Assembly: GCA_945937975.1 (NCBI GenBank)
Contig: CAMEUD010000083.1
Coordinates: 1 to 5,174, forward strand
Reading direction: 5' to 3'
Length of the DNA stretch: 5,174 nucleotides
Origin: an uncultured Clostridia bacterium
GTDB taxonomy: Bacteria; Bacillota; Clostridia; Christensenellales; UBA1242
The position numbers and the translations under genes were made by a program. The notes under the pieces were generated by a model, which worked only from the letters and a program-made list of their open reading frames with translations, searched no databases and had not been told where the DNA came from. Below, in pieces: positions 1 through 4,649 of this stretch; position 1 is the stretch's first letter; each line of letters opens with the position of its first letter.

Positions 1-413
1 GATTTGAGTGAAGGACAATTACGACAATAAAAATTCCTACCTACTTCTTGTGGTGATCCTTCAAGTGTAGTGAGTGAAGAACACTGACTACAAATAAAAG
101 CCCTTCCTACTTTTTGCGGTGCACCTTTCAGTGATTTGAGTGAAGGACAAATACTACAATAAAAATCCCCACCTACTTCTTGTGGAGCACCTTCAAGTGA
201 TTTGAGTGAATTACAATCATAACAATAAAAATTCACACCTACTTTTTGTGGAGCACCTTCAAGTGATTCTAGTGAATTACACCCATCACAATAAAAATCA
301 ATCCCTACTTCTTGTGGTGATCCTTCAAGTGAAGTGAGTGAAGTACAATTACTACAATAAAAATCCCTGCCTACTTTTTGTGGTGCTCCTTCAAGTGAAG
401 TGAGTGAAGTACA
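1..413 (-). repeat. Tandem 66-bp LRR repeat array in gene A
   Basis: Six complete 66-bp units plus a partial seventh, reading leftward from the TGT codon at 411-413 and continuing past the window edge. The framework codons (TCA CTC, CTT GAA GG, CCA CAA, GTA GG) are almost unchanged between units. Most differences change amino acids at the residues flanking the F-x-C core. The array closely resembles the one at 4650-5174 and has the same orientation. Confidence 0.95.
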
Positions 414-683
414 CCCATCACAATCAAAATATCCGTCAACTCTTCCGAACTTAAAAGGAAGTTTACCATTTATCAAATCCGTATCCCTTATAATGATATT
501 ACTTTTACTATTAATTACATTGTCATCAGTTATATAAATAGATTCTGGTTCCCGTTGTTTATTTATAAACTCTTGGATACGATTTGCTTCATCATCTTTT
601 CTTTCTTTACCTGAATTAGATCTTTTTAATGCAGATCCCCACATTCCTTCTGTTATAAATTCACTAAATTTTTTAATCATCAT
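1..683 (-). CDS. Gene A: LRR protein with capsid-targeting-like leader (3' partial)
   Basis: The reading frame is open from the ATG at 681-683 to the window edge (227 codons seen, no stop), so the C-terminus is missing. Residues 1-12 form a leader (MMIKKFSEFITE) resembling the T4 internal-protein capsid-targeting sequence, with I-T-E as a prohead-protease-type cleavage motif. Residues 13-23 (GMWGSALKRSN) match genes B and C. Residues 24-90 are a charged linker and an N-terminal cap (…LPFKFGRVDGYFDC). From residue 91 there are six complete 22-residue LRR units plus the start of a seventh. Each reads C(T/N/P/S)SL, then SLEG or a close variant, (A/S)PQ(E/K)VG, two variable residues, F, a variable residue, C and two more variable residues. 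A second ATG follows directly, so the start could be 678-680. There is no Shine-Dalgarno. Similar LRR proteins are frequent in phages and in Bacteroidetes and are generally taken as protein-binding. Packaging in the head is inferred from the leader; the binding partner is unknown. Confidence 0.88.
   Translation of the reverse strand, partial: MMIKKFSEFITEGMWGSALKRSNSGKERKDDEANRIQEFINKQREPESIYITDDNVINSKSNIIIRDTDLINGKLPFKFGRVDGYFDCDGCTSLTSLEGAPQKVGRDFYCSNCTSLTSLEGSPQEVGIDFYCDGCNSLESLEGAPQKVGVNFYCYDCNSLKSLEGAPQEVGGDFYCSICPSLKSLKGAPQKVGRAFICSQCSSLTTLEGSPQEVGRNFYCRNCPSLK
648..683 (-). other. Capsid-targeting-like leader of gene A
   Basis: Twelve residues, MMIKKFSEFITE, followed by G. T4 internal proteins start with a leader of about ten residues ending EFIAE that directs them into the prohead core and is cut after (L/I)-x-E by gp21. 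The position, the aromatic-x-EFI(x)E pattern and the cut motif all match. The processing is inferred. Confidence 0.65.
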
Positions 684-687
684 ATTG

Positions 688-695
688 TATTTATG
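688..695 (-). promoter_or_regulatory. T4-late-type promoter, gene A
   Basis: On the minus strand this reads CATAAATA, one base from the T4 late promoter TATAAATA. Only four bases (CAAT) separate it from the first ATG of gene A. The surrounding 22 bases (684-705) match 20 of 22 bases upstream of gene C. If T4 spacing holds, transcription would start inside the start-codon doublet and give a leaderless or nearly leaderless message. Confidence 0.55.
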
Positions 696-837
696 AAATA
701 TTCTTGAGTCGTAAATACAAAGAGGCAATTAAAGTTTGGACATATAGAGATCCATTAAAAAGAAAAACAGCAAAAGAAAACAATTTAAATTGGATAGAAG
801 TTTTTTCTTTAGACTCAAATGATGTAATCAATTCTTT

Positions 838-845
838 CATAAATA
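838..845 (+). promoter_or_regulatory. T4-late-type promoter, ATP-grasp gene
   Basis: CATAAATA followed by TTATATC lies 26 bases upstream of the ATG at 872. It is the same octamer found before genes A and B and differs by one base from that before gene C. A T4-like start about six bases downstream would give a leader of roughly 20 nt. The site falls in the last codons of the preceding gene remnant. Confidence 0.5.
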
Positions 846-871
846 TTATATCAAAATTTAAATAATTAATT

Positions 872-2635
872 ATGAACTATAGTAATAAAGGTTATTCCAT
901 TCTTAATGAGAGTAAAAAGGCCAAAGATGTACAACTACTTTTCTTATCAGCAAGAGCAGAAAAGACAACCAAATCATCTAATTCAATGTTCTTTTTTGAA
1001 GATGCTGCAAAGAAAGCTGGTTTAAAAATGATAACCATTGACCCATCATCCGCTACTATATCTACAATATCTGATGATAAACACAGAATTGTTGAAAGTG
1101 GTTCTGAAAAGAAATCAATAGAAATAAGTCCTTATAATACTATATGTATAACAAGAAGAACTTGTATTAAGAATAGTGAGAGTAGGGATTTCGTACAAGA
1201 ACTTGAAAAACTCGGATATGTTCTAATCAACTCATTATCTTGTATTGAATCATGTGAAGATAAATTTATTACATATAAGAAACTTAAAGCTGCTGGTGTT
1301 CCTACACCAAAAACTACAGTAATTACATCATCATCATTAAACAAGCTTCAAGATAAAGTTGATTTCATAGGTGGAACATTCCCAGTGATTGCCAAAATTT
1401 TAAATGGAACACAAGGAGTTGGCGTTATGCTTTTTGAATCTATGATGTCACTTCGTTCATGTTTACAGACATTATTTAAAATGTCACCAAAATCTGATAT
1501 CATTCTTCAAGAAAAGATTAATTCTGATTATGACCTTCGTGTACATGTATTGTATAAAAATTTTGAAAGAATGACTACAGGTATTGATAATTTTGAAGTC
1601 ATTGGTTGTATGCAAAGAAATCTTCTTGATGGTGATTTTAGATCAAATTATTCACTTGGTTCAACAGCAGAAAAGGGTCATCTTACACCAGAACAAGAAA
1701 AGATTGCAAAACAAGCCGCAAAAGCGGTAGGTGCGAGATGGGCTGGAGTTGATCTTATCACAGATAGCAGAACAAAACAATCTTATGTGATTGAGGTGAA
1801 TTCATCACCTGGCACAAAGGGAATCACAACGGCAGCAGGTGATGATGTTGTCGGTATATTAATGGATATGTTCAAGGATTTCAAATATACAAAATATGAT
1901 TCTGACCAGATTGGTAAATATGAAACCGTAACATTGAAGAACCTTGGTGAAGGTATTGACACAATTATGAAATTTGATGACAATAAGTCATTCACAGAAT
2001 TAGAGTGTAGTTCTGTAAACGCAAATGATGATAATGTATCATTTGTATTTAATGGTGTTACATACAAAGAAGAATTGGCTGGATTTAGAAAAAATGAACC
2101 AATGATAGAATTAAACATTAAGTTTAATGGTACAATATATAAAAATGAATTGACTATTCTTAAACAAATTAATAATAATATCAATAATAATATTGTTATC
2201 GGTGGTAGTAAGTTTATAAATCGTTCAACCAATAATGGTACAATTGCTGAAACACCATTTATACTTACAGATAATACAACTAATTTTGAAATACCTCAAA
2301 AAACAATTGAAGAAGGTCTTTTACTAGAAAAACAAAATTGGTTATTCAATGTTCAAGATGAAGATATCAAATTAACTGGATTAAAACAATGTATAGAAAT
2401 GTTTGCGACAGGTTCCAGAAAAAAATATACAAGAGGAAAATGGTCAATAGCAAACGGTGGTTATGATTTGGATTGGGAACTTTATTATAATAATGTTCCA
2501 TTTATGAGTAAAGTGGATGGTGAAAATGCCAAATTCCACAACTCATACATGCCTGAAAAACAAGCAATGAAAATTGTTGGTGTTATAGAAGCGATATTTG
2601 ATTGTAAAGTAGATTGGGAAGAATTTTATGGATAA
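872..2635 (+). CDS. RimK-like ATP-grasp ligase with retropepsin-like second domain
   Basis: A 587-residue protein, about twice the length of E. coli RimK (about 300). Residues about 20-335 are a RimK-type ATP-grasp module: lysine in FPVIAK (K175), glycine-rich loop NGTQGVGV (178-185), LQEKI (212-216), DLRVHV (221-226), the RimK-typical GDFRSN (254-259), AGVDLI (291-296), and metal ligands in IEVNSSPG (E308, N310). RimK adds glutamates to the C-terminus of ribosomal protein S6; the family joins carboxylates to amines using ATP. Residues about 350-455 resemble the RimB-type (Zn_protease/DUF785) retropepsin-like fold that accompanies RimK elsewhere, but the expected DTG reads D369-D-N, so proteolytic activity is doubtful. 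Residues about 475-587 are unrecognised. The ATG has no Shine-Dalgarno and sits six bases after the preceding gene remnant. The gene has its own late-type promoter and a terminator. The ligase class is secure; the substrate is unknown. Confidence 0.88.
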   Translation: MNYSNKGYSILNESKKAKDVQLLFLSARAEKTTKSSNSMFFFEDAAKKAGLKMITIDPSSATISTISDDKHRIVESGSEKKSIEISPYNTICITRRTCIKNSESRDFVQELEKLGYVLINSLSCIESCEDKFITYKKLKAAGVPTPKTTVITSSSLNKLQDKVDFIGGTFPVIAKILNGTQGVGVMLFESMMSLRSCLQTLFKMSPKSDIILQEKINSDYDLRVHVLYKNFERMTTGIDNFEVIGCMQRNLLDGDFRSNYSLGSTAEKGHLTPEQEKIAKQAAKAVGARWAGVDLITDSRTKQSYVIEVNSSPGTKGITTAAGDDVVGILMDMFKDFKYTKYDSDQIGKYETVTLKNLGEGIDTIMKFDDNKSFTELECSSVNANDDNVSFVFNGVTYKEELAGFRKNEPMIELNIKFNGTIYKNELTILKQINNNINNNIVIGGSKFINRSTNNGTIAETPFILTDNTTNFEIPQKTIEEGLLLEKQNWLFNVQDEDIKLTGLKQCIEMFATGSRKKYTRGKWSIANGGYDLDWELYYNNVPFMSKVDGENAKFHNSYMPEKQAMKIVGVIEAIFDCKVDWEEFYG

Positions 2636-2649
2636 ATAGTTATAATTAC

Positions 2650-2677
2650 AAAATGCTCATCAATTGATGAGCATTTT
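2650..2677 (+). terminator. Rho-independent terminator, probably bidirectional
   Basis: A perfect 28-base palindrome: a 12-bp stem (AAAATGCTCATC with GATGAGCATTTT) and an AATT loop, starting 14 bases after the stop of the ATP-grasp gene and followed by a T-rich run. On the minus strand it lies 39 bases beyond the stop of the small MGCNCKK gene and ends in TTTTG, so it can also stop the converging transcript, though more weakly. Confidence 0.85.
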
Positions 2678-2716
2678 TATTTTAATGTTTTCTCTTTTCA
2701 TCTTCACACCTTTTTA

Positions 2717-2884
2717 CTATTTAAATCCCAATTCATCTTTATTTGAAGTGACAACACCTATTGGTGAGTTATCTCTGGATGCATTCCAAAGTTTTTTTAC
2801 TTCAGAAATCTTTTCTTTTGTTTTTTGTCTAATTGATTTCCGTAGTGATAATGGTATATTTTCTTTTTTACAATTACAACCCAT
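2717..2884 (-). CDS. Small 55-residue protein beginning MGCNCKK
   Basis: A short frame of 55 codons: MGCNCKKENIPLS at the start, then a lysine/arginine-rich middle with helix potential (RKSIRQKTKEKISEVKKLW), ending VTSNKDELGFK. The ATG lies one base after the TAA of gene B (TAAAATG), so the two are probably co-transcribed and translationally coupled. The stop is TAG followed immediately by in-frame TAA. Very small proteins starting MGCxCKK occur in Bacteroidetes phages as far as I recall, but I know of no function. The C-x-C could bind metal. There is no signal peptide ahead of the cysteines, so it does not look like a lipoprotein. The basic, helical middle suggests nucleic-acid or protein binding, which is only a guess. 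A longer plus-strand frame over the same bases is judged a shadow. Confidence 0.7.
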   Translation of the reverse strand: MGCNCKKENIPLSLRKSIRQKTKEKISEVKKLWNASRDNSPIGVVTSNKDELGFK

Positions 2885-2885
2885 T

Positions 2886-3914
2886 TTACCAATTGTATTT
2901 ACTTGTTTTTAGATGTTTACTTAATTCTGGATAAATTTCTGTAATATCACTTACAGAAACTGGTTCATTATTTAATGTTAAACTCTTATAATATACATAT
3001 CCATTAACATCTGTTGGTAATCCTTCCAATGATTCAACATTACAATATACAATATCTAAATCACCATTTATTTTATTAGGCAACCCTTTAAAACTCTTTA
3101 AATGACAACACCCACTCAATTCGACATTACCACCGACTTCATCAGGAAAATCATCAATTTCTTCAATACCTGTTGAAAAAAAACTGAAATTACCACCAAT
3201 ATATTTTGGACAACCTTTAAGAGATTTCAATCCACCCATACATGAACAATTAAAATCACCACCTACTTTTTCAGGTGCACCAATTAAATCAGTAATCTTG
3301 TTATTGTGAACATCAACTTTACCACCAACTTCTTTTGGGAGACCAACTAATGATGTGATAGATGAATTACAACAATACAAATCTCCTCCAACATATTCAA
3401 TATGTCCAAGTTGTTTTGATGGTTCACGTAACCATAAATCACATTCAATCCGTTTGGGTAAATTAGATATGTTGCCTAACACTTCTAATTGTTTACATTT
3501 AGGTAATTTTATATGATTATTAAATTTATCACAATCAATAATTAAATGAGCATCTTCAATAACATCTGGTAATCTTTCTAATGTATTCATATTTTTAACA
3601 GATACATATAAATTTTTATTAAAATTTGATATAGAATCAACGGTTACTTCTATAGGTATATTATCAGGAAATATTACTTGAGAAGATACGAAATTTACTT
3701 TATAACATTTAAAACCCATTTTTTTCGATCTTTCACGATCAACATAAATTTTTTGATCTTTTAATAAACCACCACGAATACATTGTTTAACCCATTCTTT
3801 AATGGGAATATCCAAATGTACTATTTCTTCTTTTCTTAATTCATCTGTATTAGACCTTCTCAATGCGGATCCCCACATCCCTTCTGCTATAAATTCACTG
3901 AATTTTTTAAGCAT
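2886..3914 (-). CDS. Gene B: degenerate LRR protein with capsid-targeting-like leader
   Basis: A complete protein of 342 residues. Residues 1-11 (MLKKFSEFIAE) match the T4 internal-protein leader closely, including the I-A-E cut motif, and are followed by GMWGSALRRSN (12-22) as in genes A and C. Residues about 23-165 show no recognised domain. They include a basic stretch (VDRERSKKMGFKCYK, 58-72) and what look like early, diverged repeats (LERLPDVIEDAHLIID). Residues about 170-308 hold about six LRR units of 21-22 residues (for example SLVGLPKEVGGKVDVHNN and SLKGCPKYIGG). These are far more diverged than those of A and D and lack the regular CxxC. The tail (309-342) is LRR-free. There is a single ATG, no Shine-Dalgarno, and a late-type promoter 22 bases upstream. 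It lies between gene C and the MGCNCKK gene on the same strand. It is probably a packaged head protein with a binding payload; the partner is unknown. Confidence 0.88.
   Translation of the reverse strand: MLKKFSEFIAEGMWGSALRRSNTDELRKEEIVHLDIPIKEWVKQCIRGGLLKDQKIYVDRERSKKMGFKCYKVNFVSSQVIFPDNIPIEVTVDSISNFNKNLYVSVKNMNTLERLPDVIEDAHLIIDCDKFNNHIKLPKCKQLEVLGNISNLPKRIECDLWLREPSKQLGHIEYVGGDLYCCNSSITSLVGLPKEVGGKVDVHNNKITDLIGAPEKVGGDFNCSCMGGLKSLKGCPKYIGGNFSFFSTGIEEIDDFPDEVGGNVELSGCCHLKSFKGLPNKINGDLDIVYCNVESLEGLPTDVNGYVYYKSLTLNNEPVSVSDITEIYPELSKHLKTSKYNW
3882..3914 (-). other. Capsid-targeting-like leader of gene B
   Basis: Eleven residues, MLKKFSEFIAE, followed by G. This is the closest of the three to the T4 leader ending in EFIAE, with the gp21-type site I-A-E. 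Cleavage would leave a mature protein starting GMWGSAL. Inferred from the pattern and its sharing with genes A and C. Confidence 0.68.
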
Positions 3915-3936
3915 AGTTAAGATATTATATATAAAA

Positions 3937-3944
3937 TATTTATG
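3937..3944 (-). promoter_or_regulatory. T4-late-type promoter, gene B
   Basis: The minus strand reads TTTTCATAAATATTTTATA. The octamer CATAAATA ends 22 bases before the ATG of gene B, which leaves room for a leader of about 15 nt. It lies in the 46-base gap after gene C. Confidence 0.5.
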
Positions 3945-3960
3945 AAAATCAATAAAAATA

Positions 3961-4608
3961 TTATTTATCCTTTACACCTCTAACCGAGAACCCTTCGCAA
4001 CGAGTCGTGGTAAATATATCAGAAGTTTTATGACTATTATAAAGTTTATGAGCGTTGTGATGATTAGATAAATCAAGAGATGAAGACCAATAAGTAGACC
4101 ATATGTTTGTACCTATATGATTATAATAATCACCAGCAAATGGCAGAAAGATAGTATTACCATTAACTTTAGATTTATACAATATACCTTTAACTCCATT
4201 AATTGTTTGATTTTTAGAAATAGTATTATCTAATAGTTCTCGCATTTGTTCTTTAGTTGGTATATGTGATTTACCTTTTGTTTTTAGATAAACAACATCA
4301 TCTTCAGGTTCAAGGACATTCTTACCATCTTTTTTATTATATTTTGTACAATCCGCACCCCATTTATAAGTATCCCAAAAATATTCATTTTTAGGTTCTG
4401 TTTCACCCCAAGCATAAAAATCTCCATATTCTTCTGGTTCTGTGGCACCGATGTTTCTGTCAGCCCATAAAGTTCCTGATGGGAGTCCTAAATCAATGTA
4501 TTGAGTGTTGTCCTTATCTTCTCTTCTTTCTTCACTTGTATTACTTCTTCTCAATGCGGAACCCCACATTCCTTCTGTTATGAATTCACTAAATTTCTTA
4601 AGCATCAT
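3961..4608 (-). CDS. Gene C: Fib_succ-type domain protein with capsid-targeting-like leader
   Basis: A complete protein of 215 residues. Residues 1-12 (MMLKKFSEFITE) are the shared leader with an I-T-E cut motif; 13-23 (GMWGSALRRSN) are the shared linker; 24-36 are charged. Residues 37-215 are a 'Fibrobacter succinogenes major paralogous' domain, recognised from YIDLGLPSGTLWADRNIGA (37-55), YGDFYAWGET (61-70), IPTKEQMRELLDN (116-128), NTIFLPFAGDY (151-161), STYWSSS (171-177) and FSVRGVKD (207-214). This domain is abundant in secreted and surface proteins of Bacteroidetes, where its role is poorly defined. There is no secretion signal here; the leader occupies the N-terminus instead. The start is the first ATG of an ATGATG doublet, and the second is equally possible. 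There is no Shine-Dalgarno, and a TATAAATA lies four bases upstream. It was perhaps acquired from a host gene and attached to the phage header. Confidence 0.9.
   Translation of the reverse strand: MMLKKFSEFITEGMWGSALRRSNTSEERREDKDNTQYIDLGLPSGTLWADRNIGATEPEEYGDFYAWGETEPKNEYFWDTYKWGADCTKYNKKDGKNVLEPEDDVVYLKTKGKSHIPTKEQMRELLDNTISKNQTINGVKGILYKSKVNGNTIFLPFAGDYYNHIGTNIWSTYWSSSLDLSNHHNAHKLYNSHKTSDIFTTTRCEGFSVRGVKDK
4573..4608 (-). other. Capsid-targeting-like leader of gene C
   Basis: Twelve residues, MMLKKFSEFITE, followed by GMWGSALRR. It differs from the gene A leader at a single residue (L for I at position 3). Prohead-protease cleavage after I-T-E is inferred. Confidence 0.65.
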
Positions 4609-4612
4609 ATTG

Positions 4613-4620
4613 TATTTATA
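4613..4620 (-). promoter_or_regulatory. T4-late-type promoter, gene C
   Basis: The minus strand reads TATAAATA, an exact match to the T4 late promoter octamer, followed by CAAT and then ATGATG. The spacing is identical to gene A. It lies in the 41-base gap between genes D and C. A T4-type start would fall inside the start-codon doublet. Confidence 0.6.
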
Positions 4621-4649
4621 AAATATCCTTATATGTAGAAAAAATTTGA

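Larger units (their letters stand above)
677..865 (+). pseudogene. 3' remnant of a probable homing endonuclease-like gene
   Basis: This frame is open from 677 to the TAA at 863-865 but has no ATG. The credible coding part starts near 707 and encodes about 52 residues: SRKYKEAIKVW, TYRDPLKRKTAKEN, NLNWIEVFSLDSNDV, ending in NIISKFK. The pattern of a W-T-x-R-D-P-x-K-R segment followed by AKxNNLN(W/Y)IE(V/F)F resembles the C-terminal end of Vsr-like (PD-(D/E)XK) homing endonucleases from large phages. That family call is from memory of the pattern and is tentative. The catalytic part is missing: upstream lie the start and promoter of gene A on the opposite strand, with the paralogous A/C header ending near 705, which suggests that gene A's arrival replaced the 5' part. 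The last codons overlap the promoter of the ATP-grasp gene. An alternative is a very short gene using TTG at 704. Confidence 0.5.

Noticed and set aside
1..413. CRISPR array
   Set aside because: The 66-bp periodicity is an exact multiple of three, is fully coding as 22-residue LRRs, and has no repeat/spacer alternation.
533..540. TATAAATA on the plus strand
   Set aside because: It is inside gene A's coding sequence, with no plus-strand gene following; a likely chance match in AT-rich DNA.
1132..1344. Minus-strand 70-residue frame
   Set aside because: It lies wholly inside the conserved ATP-grasp gene and has no recognisable content or promoter.
1783..2232. Minus-strand 149-residue frame
   Set aside because: It is antisense to the ATP-grasp gene; its hydrophobic runs are the complement of N/K/E-rich codons.
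2717..2719. TAG stop recoded as glutamine, as in some gut megaphages
   Set aside because: All other visible genes end in TAA and this TAG is followed immediately by in-frame TAA, so the window neither needs nor supports recoding.
2664..2912. Plus-strand 82-residue frame, hydrophobic, starting MMSIFILMF
   Set aside because: It begins inside the terminator palindrome, has low-complexity F/L-rich content typical of the complement of A-rich coding DNA, and overlaps the better-supported MGCNCKK gene and the end of gene B.
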